A DNA stretch of 64,000 nucleotides from Streptomyces scabiei 87.22 (GCF_000091305.1 NC_013929.1:10084696-10148695), one strand, 5' to 3'. Shown: positions 1 to 9,306, counted from the first letter of the stretch. A program made the numbers and translations. Notes: generated by a model from the sequence alone, not told the origin.

Positions 1-125
1 CCGGGACTGACGTATCCCGGAAAGGGCTGCTGACCGTCAGCTCCCCGGCCGCCGGGATGGTGAGCGGAGCCGAGGAGGACACTGTCCGCGCGACCAGGCC
101 GGAACCGGCCCGGGTGATGAGCGCG

Positions 126-264
126 GTTTCCGGCCGGGCATGCCGCATCCGGTGCGTAGGACGCTCACTCGGTGACCGTCCGCACGGAGATTCCGCCGAC
201 GGCTCGCGCAACGCCCGCTCGTACGCCGGGAAGTGGGTCAGGGCCTCGTCCGCGCAGTCGTAGT
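126..264 (-). pseudogene. Decayed copy of the EthD-gene 3' end
   Basis: No intact gene is visible in 1-309. Bases 126-187 closely match 5815-5876 and bases 191-264 closely match 5979-6052, which is the 3' end and downstream flank of the EthD-like gene at 5903-6655. About 100 bp present in the intact copy are missing between the two matches. The piece is therefore a second, internally deleted copy of an EthD-type gene end. The copies differ at scattered bases, so the duplication is not recent. Nothing else recognisable was seen in the first 309 bases. Confidence 0.6.
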
Positions 265-309
265 CTCAGGGTCGCATCGCCCATCAACCCTGGGGCGCAC
301 AGCCTGCCG

Positions 310-1707
310 TCAGGGGCGCACGGCGACAGTCCAGCCGGGGTTGTAGGTGTCCGGCACCGGGAATCGTTCCCAGTCCCGTGCCCAGTGCGGTGGCTTCCGC
401 TCGCGAAGGACGATCGCACTGAGGAGCGCCGGGGAATCCAGCTCCGTGACCGTGCAGCCCATGGTGTGGGCGATGGGGATCGCCGAACTGTTCCCCGCGA
501 GGGCACAGGGCGGGTGCACCCCGCGCTCGCGGAGCACGGAGGCGATCCGGTCCCAGTCCCCGCGGGCCCGCTGCTGGATGCCCGCATGCGTGTGGACGAG
601 AGCGGCCTGGATGCCCCAGTGCCCGACGAGCGCCAGGGCGAGCACGACCGCTGTCGGCAGCGAACGGCGGGTGCGGGCACGGTGGACGACGGCGAGGAGC
701 CCGACAGCGGCAGGGAGTGCCAGCAGGGCGTAGGCCGGCAGCAGGAACCGCGGCGCGGCGTAGGGGACGAGGAAGAGATACGGTGCCGCCGTGGCCACCG
801 CAACGGCCACCGCCAGCCACAGCGATGCAGCGGACCGGCGCTCCCGGCGCTGCGCCCACAGCCCCAGGCCGACCAACAGGGGCAGCAGGACCCACCACTC
901 CGTCACGGGCAGCACTACGCCGTCGCCGGTACAGGGACGGCACAGCAGTGGGCCGTCCAGTGCGGTGAGATGGGCACGCAGGGAGAAGACGGCCATCAGG
1001 CCGCCCTGGACCTCGTCGGCCTCGGCAAGTCGGCTGCGCACTCCGCCGAACCGCACCTCGGCCTCGACGATCCAGGGCAGCACACCAGCCGCGAATCCGG
1101 CCGCCACGGCTGCCAGACGTCCCCGGAGGCAGCCGTGGCCTCGCAGTGTCGGCACCAGCACGGCGGCCAGGAGCAGCGGTACGGCGACGGCCACACCGTC
1201 GTTGGGCCGCATCAGGGTCACCACCGCCAGGCCCGCCGCGACACCGGCGTACCGGGGGCGCGGCGCGAGGAAACAGCCCACCGCGGCGGTGGCCCCCATC
1301 GCGGTGTAGTGGTTGGGCATCGCGGAACCGGCGTAGAACAGGGTGATCCACAGACTGCCGTACAGCCCGGCCCCCACCCACACCGCCGCAGGGCGGTGCA
1401 GGATCTGCAGCCAGGGCCGGAATCCCAGCCAGAGCGCACCAGTGGCCAGCAGGAGCAGCCATACCCTGAGCAGTACCGTCGAGTCGCTCCAGGAGGCGAT
1501 CGGAGCGAGCAGCAGGGGAACCCCGCGGGTACGCGGGGCGCTGAACGGCGTCTCGGGGCCGTACGGTCCGAAGCGGCTGGCGTACACGATCTCGTCCCAG
1601 CCGAGCGGCAGTGTCAGCGGTACGAGAACGGCCGACAGCAGACAGAACCCGGCGGCCACGATCAACAGCTTCCGCCGGGCCGAGGCCGCGGAGCGAACCG
1701 TGTTCAT
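310..1707 (-). CDS. GT-C-like polytopic membrane glycosyltransferase
   Basis: Predicted integral membrane protein of about 465 aa with roughly ten hydrophobic segments. After the first membrane segment comes an acidic pair in the sequence GWDE (residues 37-40), the loop position where GT-C enzymes carry a catalytic Asp/Glu. The C-terminal 100 residues are soluble. Family members transfer sugars from polyprenyl-phosphate donors outside the membrane; the substrate here is unknown. I chose the ATG at 1707 because it overlaps the stop of the upstream GT4 gene (ATGA) and directly precedes the first hydrophobic segment; the longer reading frame to 2091 is an antisense-like extension. The pair is probably translationally coupled and acts on one glycoconjugate. 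Confidence 0.75.
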   Translation of the reverse strand: MNTVRSAASARRKLLIVAAGFCLLSAVLVPLTLPLGWDEIVYASRFGPYGPETPFSAPRTRGVPLLLAPIASWSDSTVLLRVWLLLLATGALWLGFRPWLQILHRPAAVWVGAGLYGSLWITLFYAGSAMPNHYTAMGATAAVGCFLAPRPRYAGVAAGLAVVTLMRPNDGVAVAVPLLLAAVLVPTLRGHGCLRGRLAAVAAGFAAGVLPWIVEAEVRFGGVRSRLAEADEVQGGLMAVFSLRAHLTALDGPLLCRPCTGDGVVLPVTEWWVLLPLLVGLGLWAQRRERRSAASLWLAVAVAVATAAPYLFLVPYAAPRFLLPAYALLALPAAVGLLAVVHRARTRRSLPTAVVLALALVGHWGIQAALVHTHAGIQQRARGDWDRIASVLRERGVHPPCALAGNSSAIPIAHTMGCTVTELDSPALLSAIVLRERKPPHWARDWERFPVPDTYNPGWTVAVRP

Positions 1708-2978
1708 CCGACCCAGCCCATCTCGCGCCGCCCACGACGCACGGCTCCGCGGGCGAGGATGCCTGCCGTGGCGGCGAGGACGGTGGCACGGCCATGCCAG
1801 TCGGCCGGGCCGGGCGGTGGAGGAGCGGGCCGGCCGACCCGCTCCTCCAGCAGCGTGCTGAACAGGCGCTCGTACCGCTCGGCGACGTCGTCCGGGGCGA
1901 ATCGCTTCGCTGCGCCTGCCCGGGCTGCCTTGCCCATCTCCCCACGCCGTGCGTCGTCCAGCATCAGCGCCAGCAGCGCGTCGGCCATGCCCCGGGTGCT
2001 GTCGCGCGGAACGAGAAGGCCGTTCTCCCCGTGGCGGATGATCTCGCCGGGCCCGTGGGGGCAGTCGGTGCTCACCACGGGCAGGCCGCACCGCATGGCC
2101 TCCACGATCGTCATGCCGAAGGACTCGTGCGCGGAGGTCACCGCGGCGATGGAGCCCTTGACCAACTCGGCCTCGAGGGGAGTGGCCGAACCCATCAGGA
2201 AGACCCGGTCCCCCAAACCGTGCCGAGTGATCCGGTCGGCTATCCGGCCGCGCTCCGCACCGTCCCCGTAGATGCGCAGGGACCAGTCGGGGCAGGCCGC
2301 GCCGACCAGGGCGAACGCGTCGACCAGCATCTCGTACCGCTTGACGCGGGCCAGCCGTCCTGCCGCGACGACGACCCTGGCCGCCGGGTCGGCCGGTGGC
2401 ACCAGGGGTTCGGGGACGCTGTTGGGGATGGCCACCACCTGGGTGCGCGTCAGCCGCATGCCGCGCCGGTGGTCGCGCGCGTCGGCCTCGGTCATGGTGA
2501 CCAGCGCGTCGAGCCCGCCGTACCAGCGCTGGAGTTCCGTCCGCAGTCGGTGGGAGTGGCTGTCGTGGGTGAGATGTTCCTGGCCGATGCGTACGGTGCG
2601 TTGCCCGAACCGGGCCAGCAGCGCGTTGAGCCCGGCCCTGGTGCTCACGACGACGTCGGCGTCCGTCTCCCGCAGCCAGTCGATGACCCGTTGCTCGGCG
2701 AGCCGGTGGTACTGGTTCGAGCGGCTGTCCCCCTGGGGGAAGAACTCTCCGCCTCGTCGGGCCAGAGGGTCCGAGGCGTCCATGGACTTCGGGCGGCGGT
2801 CCACCAGGGCCCGCAGCGGCACCTCCGGCGACCGTCCCAGCCGTGGCTTCTCCCGGTGCCGGAAGACCGACACGAGTTCCACCTCGTGTCGACGGGCGAG
2901 TGTGTCGGCGAGTGTCATGGTCGTGCGTACGGTGCCGCCCATCGCGTAGGCGTTGTGCAGCAGGAAGGCGATGCGCAT
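1704..2978 (-). CDS. GT4-family glycosyltransferase
   Basis: A 424-aa cytoplasmic glycosyltransferase with the two-Rossmann GT-B fold. The N-terminal loop MGGTVRT (residues 13-19) is the usual acceptor-side glycine motif. The C-terminal domain starts near residue 200 with AAGRLARVKRY (K213 contacts the donor phosphate in this family). It carries the retaining-enzyme EX7E motif, E285 and E293, in AHESFGMTIVEAMRCGLP. Length is typical of family 4. It overlaps the downstream membrane glycosyltransferase by 4 bp. Donor and acceptor cannot be inferred; a sugar-nucleotide donor feeding a cell-envelope glycan is likely. The start at 2978 gives a complete first beta strand (MRIAFLLHNA). Confidence 0.85.
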   Translation of the reverse strand: MRIAFLLHNAYAMGGTVRTTMTLADTLARRHEVELVSVFRHREKPRLGRSPEVPLRALVDRRPKSMDASDPLARRGGEFFPQGDSRSNQYHRLAEQRVIDWLRETDADVVVSTRAGLNALLARFGQRTVRIGQEHLTHDSHSHRLRTELQRWYGGLDALVTMTEADARDHRRGMRLTRTQVVAIPNSVPEPLVPPADPAARVVVAAGRLARVKRYEMLVDAFALVGAACPDWSLRIYGDGAERGRIADRITRHGLGDRVFLMGSATPLEAELVKGSIAAVTSAHESFGMTIVEAMRCGLPVVSTDCPHGPGEIIRHGENGLLVPRDSTRGMADALLALMLDDARRGEMGKAARAGAAKRFAPDDVAERYERLFSTLLEERVGRPAPPPPGPADWHGRATVLAATAGILARGAVRRGRREMGWVG

Positions 2979-3077
2979 GTGCGGCGTCCCCCGGGTTTTC
3001 TGTGATCAGGCGCCTGAGCCGCGGTGGATGTTCCAGCGGGCCTGCGGGAAGTCGATGTGCTTCGTGCCGGCGGCTGC

Positions 3078-3323
3078 CTAGGTGTTGGTCGTCTTCAGAT
3101 CCGCCGCCGTCGAGTCCGGCCCATGGCTGTCCGCCCAGTGCAGGACGATCACCAGGAGTCCGAGAAGAACGGACAAGGCGATCGTGGCGAGGACGCTGAC
3201 GGGCAAGGTGTGCTCCGGACTGGTGGACGTGCGGCGGTGTCTCGACCGACGCTCACAACCCGGAAGTTGTTTGGCAGGCCCCCTCGGCCACCGCAGACAA
3301 CCCCGGAGGATCGAGTTCCACAT
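3078..3323 (-). CDS. Possible small single-pass membrane protein
   Basis: Reading frame of about 81 aa from ATG 3323. The last 50 residues look coding: a basic stretch (ERRSRHRRTSTS), one clear membrane helix (VSVLATIALSVLLGLLVIVL) and a hydrophilic tail ending DLKTTNT. The N-terminal half is compositionally poor and the start is uncertain; no strong ribosome site was found. No family recognised. It lies just upstream of the glycosyltransferase pair on the same strand. Confidence 0.35.
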   Translation of the reverse strand: MWNSILRGCLRWPRGPAKQLPGCERRSRHRRTSTSPEHTLPVSVLATIALSVLLGLLVIVLHWADSHGPDSTAADLKTTNT

Positions 3324-3916
3324 CACTTGTCCGCATATGGCTGACGCAGGTTCCCGTTTCTGCTCACTCGCTCTCGCCCCAACGGCACGACGGGACGACG
3401 GCGTACGCGTGCGGCGCGCACGAGTGACAGGTGGCGAGTACCTGGGTTCGGTATCGACACCTTGGGGAACATCTGGCGAACGGACTGTCCGCCACATCGC
3501 TGTTTCACGGCGGAGGTCAAGGGCAGACCTGTCGGTCCGGAACGCAGGTGCGCACCGGTCCCGGTCGCGTGGTCGCCGGAGCCGTCAGGCGCCGAGGGGA
3601 CGTGCGCCCGAGTCGGCGAGACGGTCGGTGCCGCAGAAGCCGCTCATGCGTCCGTCGGCGGTGACCACGAGGGGCAGCCCGGCAGCGACGCTGTGGCCGT
3701 CGGAGCCGCAGGCTCGGGCCGTCCAACGCCCACATATCGTGGCCACTTGGGGAAGACGTCGCGGGGCCGGTCGCGGTTGTGCGACTCAGGGACCATCTGT
3801 GGCGCCTTCCCCTCCGTCTGTGGGCGGAGAAGCCTTTGGTCGTGCGATGGATGCGTCCAACTCCCTTTCACGGCAGGGTCAGCGCGTACCACCCCACTGA
3901 TCCCGAGGTCCTCCCT
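3324..3916. other. Intergenic stretch, no gene seen
   Basis: About 590 bp between the small membrane ORF and the secreted peptidase. Open frames here are antisense-type and have no recognisable protein features. It should hold the promoter of the peptidase gene, but no clear -35/-10 pair was found. Confidence 0.4.
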
Positions 3917-5422
3917 GTGCGAAGAAGTCGAATGGCGTCCCTCCTGGCGGCCGGTGTCGTCGCCACCCTGGTTCCCGCTCTGATTCCTGTGCTGGCCCCC
4001 TCCATGGCATCCGCCGCGGGCGATCCGCTCGGCCCGTACCTCCAGCAGGAGCCGTCGTGGCACCGTTGCGCCAAGCGACTGCCGGCCACCTACCAGTGCG
4101 CCAGGATCAAGGTGCCGCTCGACTACAGCCGCCCGGACGGCAGGACGCTCGACCTCGCGATATCGAGAATGAAGACAAGCACCAAGAACGAGCGTCGAGG
4201 TGTGCTCCTGCTCAACCCGGGCGGCCCGGGCGGTGAGGGCGTCACCATGCCGATGGACGAGGCGAACATCCTGCCGAAGTCCGTGACGAGGAAGTACGAC
4301 CTCGTCGGCTTCGACCCGCGGGGCATCGGTGAAAGCTCCCCCGTCAGTTGTGGTCTGACGTCCAAGGAACAGAACCGGGAGCGGCCCTACAAGCCCGAGA
4401 CATTTACCAAGGACGTCACGTGGGCCCGGACCGTCGCCGAGAAGTGCTATGCCAAGCAGGGCGACAAGCTGCGGCACATCACCACCCGCAACACCGCCCG
4501 GGACATGGACGTGATCCGTGCCGTGCTCGGCGAGAAGAAGATCTCCTACCTCGGGGTCTCGTACGGCACCTACCTCGGCGCGGTCTACACACAGATGTTC
4601 CCCGAGCACACCGACCGCTTCGTGCTGGACAGCGCCGCCGACCCGGCCCGGATCTGGCGCGGCGTCTTCCAGGACTGGGCGCAGGGTGCCGAGCCCGCCT
4701 TCGCCAGGTGGACCGAGTGGACTGCCCGCCGGAACCCCACGTACAGGCTGGGCAGCACCCCCGAGGCGGTCCGCAAGACGTTCTACGACCTGGTCGCCCG
4801 GGCGGACCGCGAGCCGATCCGCTACGAGGGCACCTCACTGGCCGGTGCCGACATCCGCTCCGAGAGCCGTGTCAAGTTCTTCTACCTGAGCGACGCCGCC
4901 AAGTGGATCGCCAAGGTGAAGAAGGCTGCAGGTGGCAGGTCTCCGTCCTCCGGCCAGGACCTCAAGGCGCCCCCGCAGGCTCAGTCGTCGTTCGGCCGTG
5001 CCGTGCCCTCGGACAACGAAGGGGCCGCCTTCTGGTCCATCGCCTGCGCCGACACCCGCGACTGGCCGCGTGATCCGGAGCAGTACCGCAGCGACGCGAT
5101 CCGGGACAAGGCCGCGTACCCGGTGTACGGCGACTTCGTGTCCAACATCAAGCCGTGCGCCTTCTGGAAGAAGCAAGGCAGTGAGCCCGCCACCAGGGTC
5201 GACAACAAGGTCCGCGCACTGATCCTGCAGTACGAGTGGGATTTCCAGACACCACTGACCAGCGGCCGGGGTCTGCGCCGTGCCATGAAGGGGGCGAAGA
5301 TGGTCACGGTCGCCGGAGGTGTCGGGCACGGTGTCTACGGCCTGGGCACCTGCGCCGACAAGACGGCCACCGCCTACCTGACCACCGGCAGGCTGCCGAT
5401 GAAGAACATGACCTGTTACTGA
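3917..5422 (+). CDS. Secreted tripeptidyl-aminopeptidase (TAP/SlpD-E type)
   Basis: An exported alpha/beta hydrolase of about 501 aa, similar to Streptomyces tripeptidyl aminopeptidases that remove N-terminal tripeptides from secreted proteins. The GTG start at 3917 gives an Arg-rich n-region, a hydrophobic core (residues 7-28) and an Ala-rich cleavage region (SMASAAGD). The mature part has the oxyanion loop LNPGGPGGEG (about residues 99-108), the nucleophile elbow GVSYGT (S215), an Asp in EWDFQTP (D442) and a His in GVGHGVYG (H471), so the triad is complete. The C-terminal 80 residues are the TAP-like domain. The ORF extends further upstream, but that sequence does not look like a signal peptide. 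It stands alone, with no operon partner. Confidence 0.85.
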   Translation: MRRSRMASLLAAGVVATLVPALIPVLAPSMASAAGDPLGPYLQQEPSWHRCAKRLPATYQCARIKVPLDYSRPDGRTLDLAISRMKTSTKNERRGVLLLNPGGPGGEGVTMPMDEANILPKSVTRKYDLVGFDPRGIGESSPVSCGLTSKEQNRERPYKPETFTKDVTWARTVAEKCYAKQGDKLRHITTRNTARDMDVIRAVLGEKKISYLGVSYGTYLGAVYTQMFPEHTDRFVLDSAADPARIWRGVFQDWAQGAEPAFARWTEWTARRNPTYRLGSTPEAVRKTFYDLVARADREPIRYEGTSLAGADIRSESRVKFFYLSDAAKWIAKVKKAAGGRSPSSGQDLKAPPQAQSSFGRAVPSDNEGAAFWSIACADTRDWPRDPEQYRSDAIRDKAAYPVYGDFVSNIKPCAFWKKQGSEPATRVDNKVRALILQYEWDFQTPLTSGRGLRRAMKGAKMVTVAGGVGHGVYGLGTCADKTATAYLTTGRLPMKNMTCY

Positions 5423-5479
5423 CCTTTCCGTTGAGTTGTCGGGGGTGACATCGCTTGATCCCTGCGGTAGCTCGTGGCC

Positions 5480-5670
5480 ATGAGGTATGCCCAGGGTGGT
5501 GGTCTCACTCCGCAAGGGCAGGCCGCGCGTGAGCAGGTGCGTATGCTCGCCGCCGACTGCTTTGCGCGGGACGAGAAGAACGTGGTGATAGCCAAACGGC
5601 TCCGGGTCAGTGTGCGGTCGGTGGAACGGTGGCGCCGGTCTTGGCGTGAGGGATGGCGGCAGGCGCTGTT
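5480..5670 (+). pseudogene. IS630-type transposase, N-terminal remnant
   Basis: Bases 5480-5670 encode MRYAQGGGLTPQGQAAREQ followed by a winged helix-turn-helix ending SVERWRRSWREG. This is the standard DNA-binding N-terminus of Streptomyces IS630-family transposases. The frame continues to 5887 but loses all similarity after residue ~65, and no DDE catalytic domain follows. The fragment lies in the 480-bp gap between the peptidase and the EthD-like gene; nothing else is recognisable there except bases 5815-5876, which recur in decayed form near the start of the window. Confidence 0.65.
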
Positions 5671-5902
5671 CAACCACCACTTCGACGCCCAGACCACTGA
5701 TGTCGGTGCCCGCCGGAGCACGACCTGCATCACCCGGAACCCGGACGCGTCACTCTCCGACAGCAGTACGACCGGCCGCCGGTCGTCGAACTCGCCCCAT
5801 CATGATCGAACGGCTTCCGGCCGGGCACGCCGCATTCGGTGGATACGACGCTCACTCGGTGACCGTCCGCGCGGGAACGGGAGTTGAGGGACGCGCTTCC
5901 GA

Positions 5903-6655
5903 TCACGGCTGTTCGAAGATCGTCACCTCGCGGCAGTACAGAACGAACGAGCGGGACGGGTCGTAGAAGCGGCCGCTTCCCGCTGACGGCTCGCGCAGCG
6001 ACCGCTCGTACGCCGGGAAGTGGGTCAGGGCCTCGTCCGCGGAGTCGTAGTACAGGGCGGTGACCGCCTCGTAGGCATGCCGATCCTGACCGCCGAAGTG
6101 GCGCAGGGCCTGCTCTGCTCCCGGTACCCGCACGTGGTGGACGTGCGCGCGCACCGCCTTGGTGTGGGGCTCGTCACGGGAGAGGGCGGCCTCGTGGGCG
6201 CCGAGCGCCCGTTCGGTGAAGTTGTCCAGGCTCACGCCCTGCGCCCTGCTCAGGAAGTGCAGCACCTTGACCCGTCCGTCGGCCTCGGGAGGCGACGGCG
6301 GCGGTGACGTGTTCGCCGAGGGCCTCGCCAGCAGGGCCACGGCCGAGGGCATGTCGTTGAAGTGTGCGCCGTCGGGGCCGATCACCTCGCGCGTGTACGG
6401 GTCGGACATCGTGACGGCCAACGCGTCCTGGTCGTCAAACTGCAGTTCGGTGACGGCGTCCCGGCCGAACTCGGCCAGGTGGGCCGCATCGCCCTCGGCA
6501 CCGAAGGACGCGTCGAAGACATGGTTCTGGACGTATCGCCGCACCCCGAGAGGCTTCGCGGCGGCCAGCGGGCCGTGCACATGGTGGAGGTGGTGCACGA
6601 ACGCCAGGTGCGTCATGCCCGGCTTGCGGCGGACGGCGGCGATCAGGGTCAGCAT
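5903..6655 (-). CDS. EthD-domain protein (two ferredoxin-like repeats)
   Basis: A protein of about 250 aa made of two EthD/dabb-type alpha-beta halves. Residues 1-105 begin MLTLIAAVRRKPGMTHLAF and include the HLHHVHGPLA segment. Residues 128-250 repeat the pattern (VKVLHFLSRAQGVSLDNF). EthD-like proteins accompany oxidative degradation clusters; some act as small cyclases or dehydratases on polyketide-like or ring-cleavage intermediates. It is the last gene of the leftward LysR-MFS-EthD set and lies 116 bp downstream of the MFS gene. The ATG at 6655 is chosen because the frame upstream of it is antisense to the MFS gene. Its role in the neighbouring catabolic pathway is inferred from position. 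Confidence 0.75.
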   Translation of the reverse strand: MLTLIAAVRRKPGMTHLAFVHHLHHVHGPLAAAKPLGVRRYVQNHVFDASFGAEGDAAHLAEFGRDAVTELQFDDQDALAVTMSDPYTREVIGPDGAHFNDMPSAVALLARPSANTSPPPSPPEADGRVKVLHFLSRAQGVSLDNFTERALGAHEAALSRDEPHTKAVRAHVHHVRVPGAEQALRHFGGQDRHAYEAVTALYYDSADEALTHFPAYERSLREPSAGSGRFYDPSRSFVLYCREVTIFEQP

Positions 6656-6771
6656 CCTGTGGCTCCGTGGGACGGGGTGCGATCGGCATCGCGGGATGTC
6701 CGCGATGCCGATCTCGACGAGTGGGGTTTCCAGACGGTCAGGCCGTGGACGTGACCCGGGGCGGCGCCGGA

Positions 6772-8058
6772 TCAGCCCGCGATCTGCTGGATCGGCGCGG
6801 GGACTGCCCCCGCACGGCGCCGACGTGCGGCGAGGCCGAGTGCGGCGCTCGCGACGGCCCCGGAGAGAGCCAGTACGCCCATGGATGCCGCGGTGGAGCC
6901 GACGACCGAGGTCAGCGCGAGCACCATCAGCGGGCACAGGAACTGACCGAGGAAGAAGGACCCCGTCCACAGGCCGATGCCACGACCGCGGTCGGCGAAC
7001 TCCAGCTTGGACATGGCGAGGGTGAGCAGGCTCGGCAGCATGATGCCGCCACCGAGGCAGTTGATCACGGCACCGATGGTCAGCACGACGGGGTTGGGAG
7101 CGAGCCACACGACGGCGAAGCCGGCGGCGCACAGGCCGAAGGCGGTCGGCAGCCAGGCTTGCGGGGCACGGCCGGTCCTGGTGAACACGACGGAGCCGAC
7201 CACGATCGCGGCACTGGTGATGGCGGTGGCCAGTCCGATCATGCTGGTCTCGGTCACGCCCATGTCGTCCAGGAGGAACGACATCTCCACCTGGAGGGTG
7301 TAGAACAGGACGGCGCCGAAGACCGTCAGCGCACAGGTGCCGGCCAGCGGACGCCAGGGGAAGGGCCGCTTGCCCATGACGTCCGGGACCGTGGGGGAGA
7401 GGGCCTTGGCACGGTCGTCGGGTCGGGGCTGGGCCAGGAAGGCCGCCATGGCGGGGGCGAGCAGCAGGCTCACGGCGTAGGCCCAGAACGGTACGCGCCA
7501 GCCGGCCGACCCGGCCGCGCCGCCCACGAGAAGGAAGGCCGTCGCGGAGATCGCGGCGCACATCGTCTGCATCGCGAGGTAGCGGTCGCGCTGCCGGCCG
7601 GTGTAGTAGTCGCCGATCAGCGTGGTGCAGCACGTCATGATGGCGGCTTCGGTGACGCCCACGAGGGCGCGGCTGGCGACGATGGCGCCGAGGGAGTCCA
7701 GCCAGAGGGGCGCGGTGCCGAACAGCGCGTACACCACCGTCGAGACGATGAGCAGCCGCTTGCGGCCGAGCCGGTCGACGACGACGCCGGCGAACGGGGC
7801 CAGCAGCGCCAGCGACAGAGCGGGGATCGTCAGGGCCATGGGGACGAGTGCGTCGACCCCCGGCACGTGGGCGAAGTGGTCGTGCATCTTCGGCAGGACC
7901 GGGGCGATGAGCACGGCGCCCAGGATGGGCAGACAGGCACCGGCCATCAGCAGCGTGAGGCGAAGCCGGTGGCCCGGGCCGGACACGACCTGCTCGGACG
8001 GTGCGTCCGCCACGGGGTCGGACGGCGGGCTGGGAAGCGGAGGCAGGGGTGCGGGCAT
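6772..8058 (-). CDS. MFS transporter
   Basis: A 428-aa major facilitator with about 12 hydrophobic segments. The loop between helices 2 and 3 carries the MFS signature DRLGRKRLLI. The N-terminal 45 residues are Pro-rich and cytoplasmic. The ATG at 8058 is preceded by GGAG at 7 bp spacing, so I prefer it to the longer frame starting at 8127. It is transcribed away from the oxidative operon and follows the LysR gene on the same strand. It may import the aromatic substrate or export a toxic intermediate; direction cannot be told. Two T-N11-A inverted repeats (8268-8300) lie in the 263-bp gap upstream, suggesting control by the LysR protein. Confidence 0.85.
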   Translation of the reverse strand: MPAPLPPLPSPPSDPVADAPSEQVVSGPGHRLRLTLLMAGACLPILGAVLIAPVLPKMHDHFAHVPGVDALVPMALTIPALSLALLAPFAGVVVDRLGRKRLLIVSTVVYALFGTAPLWLDSLGAIVASRALVGVTEAAIMTCCTTLIGDYYTGRQRDRYLAMQTMCAAISATAFLLVGGAAGSAGWRVPFWAYAVSLLLAPAMAAFLAQPRPDDRAKALSPTVPDVMGKRPFPWRPLAGTCALTVFGAVLFYTLQVEMSFLLDDMGVTETSMIGLATAITSAAIVVGSVVFTRTGRAPQAWLPTAFGLCAAGFAVVWLAPNPVVLTIGAVINCLGGGIMLPSLLTLAMSKLEFADRGRGIGLWTGSFFLGQFLCPLMVLALTSVVGSTAASMGVLALSGAVASAALGLAARRRRAGAVPAPIQQIAG

Positions 8059-8267
8059 GCGGGAACTCCACGTGGCGTGTCGGGAGGGTACGGGTGGTGC
8101 GGCCGTCACGGTCGGACCGTCCGGCACCCGTGGAAGACGTTCGGAGCGCGCGGACGACCAGCCGGCGCCCCGCGCACTCCCGGCAGGGGACGGTGGCGCG
8201 GCTCCGGCGCCGGGTTGAGACGACTATGGGCCAGCGGGCAGGCCCTGCCTAGCCCTCGTCCGATCGG

Positions 8268-8300
8268 GATCGAAGATGTGGATCATCCAAGACCTGGATG
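8268..8300. promoter_or_regulatory. Candidate LysR-type boxes upstream of the MFS gene
   Basis: Two overlapping 17-bp inverted repeats with T-N11-A geometry: GATC-N9-GATC at 8268-8284 and CATCCA-N5-TGGATG at 8284-8300. They share the GGATC/GATCC flavour of the sites in the divergent LysR promoter. T-N11-A alone is weak evidence; the 4-6 bp perfect arms and the position 210-240 bp upstream of the transporter start raise it. Confidence 0.4.
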
Positions 8301-8321
8301 CTGAGCACCTGTACCCGCCCG

Positions 8322-9263
8322 TCACCTCGATGGCATTCCGGCAATGCGGCGGGGCTCCGACACGGCGAGCTTCGCTCCGACGCGCGCTGTGACCTCGCGC
8401 AGCCAGATGTGGGCCGCGTCGTGGGTGTGCACCGGGTGCCACCACAGTGCCTCCTGGAGCGGAACCGCCGCATAGGGGGGCTCCATGAGACGTACCGGTG
8501 CCACGCCGCTCAGCAGCTCGGCCAGGCGCTGTTGCACCAGCGCGATCCGACGGGTGCCGGCGACCAGGAAGGGCAGTGCCTGGAAGCTGTCGACGGAGAT
8601 CTCCACGCGGGGATCGACGCCGAGCATGCTGAGCTGCCGGGCGGCCGGGGCGTCGTAGGCGCGCTGATAGACGACCCACGGCAGCCGCGCGAGGTCGTCC
8701 ATGGTGAGCTCGTCGCCGACCTCGTCGTTGGCCTCGGCGACGAGGAAAGCCCAGCGGTCGGTGAACAGGTCGACGGCGGGGAAGCCGCTGATGACGCCGC
8801 GCGGCATCAGGAGTCCGTCGGCCGTGCTGAGCAGGGGTTCCGTGTCCTCCGTGACGTCGGCGGGCGTGCGCTGGAAGCGCAGCCGTACCCCCGGGGCCTC
8901 GGCGTGCACGGTCCGGGCGAGTTCGGCGCCGAACACGGTGAGGGCGTAGTCGGAGGTGAGCAGGGTGAACTCGTGCTCCTCGCTGCCCGGGGCGAAGTCG
9001 GCCCTGCTGCTGAAGACGCGGTCCAGCAGGTCGCAGGCGGTGGTGGTGCGGTCCAGCAGAGCGCGGCCGAGGGCGGTCAGTTCGTACTGTCTGCCGACGC
9101 GGGAGAGGAGATCGTCGTCGAAGTGCCGGCGCAGGCGGGCCAGGGCCGCGCTCATCGCCGGCTGGCTGAGCCCGACGCGCTGGCCGGCACGGGTGACGTT
9201 GCGTTCCTCCAGCAGGGCCCGCAGGGACAGGACGAGATTGAGATCGAGGCCGGAGAGGGACAC
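8322..9263 (-). CDS. LysR-family transcriptional regulator
   Basis: A 313-aa LysR-type regulator. The N-terminal winged helix-turn-helix covers residues 1-62 (RNVTRAGQRVGLSQPAMSAAL is the helix-turn-helix), followed by a linker helix and a periplasmic-binding-protein-like effector domain. The sequence is closest in style to the NodD/LinR-like branch, with a HEFTLLTSDYA segment opening the effector domain. It is divergent from the FAH-led operon across 130 bp that contain three T-N11-A inverted repeats, the classic arrangement for an effector-dependent activator and autorepressor. The inducer is probably the pathway substrate or an intermediate. Confidence 0.88.
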   Translation of the reverse strand: MSLSGLDLNLVLSLRALLEERNVTRAGQRVGLSQPAMSAALARLRRHFDDDLLSRVGRQYELTALGRALLDRTTTACDLLDRVFSSRADFAPGSEEHEFTLLTSDYALTVFGAELARTVHAEAPGVRLRFQRTPADVTEDTEPLLSTADGLLMPRGVISGFPAVDLFTDRWAFLVAEANDEVGDELTMDDLARLPWVVYQRAYDAPAARQLSMLGVDPRVEISVDSFQALPFLVAGTRRIALVQQRLAELLSGVAPVRLMEPPYAAVPLQEALWWHPVHTHDAAHIWLREVTARVGAKLAVSEPRRIAGMPSR

Positions 9264-9306
9264 GACGCCTCCAGAGCGTGGCTGCCGGACACCGCAGCAT
9301 CTACAG

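Noticed and set aside
172..2271. 699-codon plus-strand open frame
   Set aside because: Antisense to the two glycosyltransferase genes; composition is Arg/Gly/Gln/Pro-rich with no domain, as expected for high-GC shadow frames.
5903..8071. 722-codon minus-strand frame including the EthD protein
   Set aside because: Only the last ~250 codons are real; the upstream part is an out-of-frame shadow of the MFS transporter.
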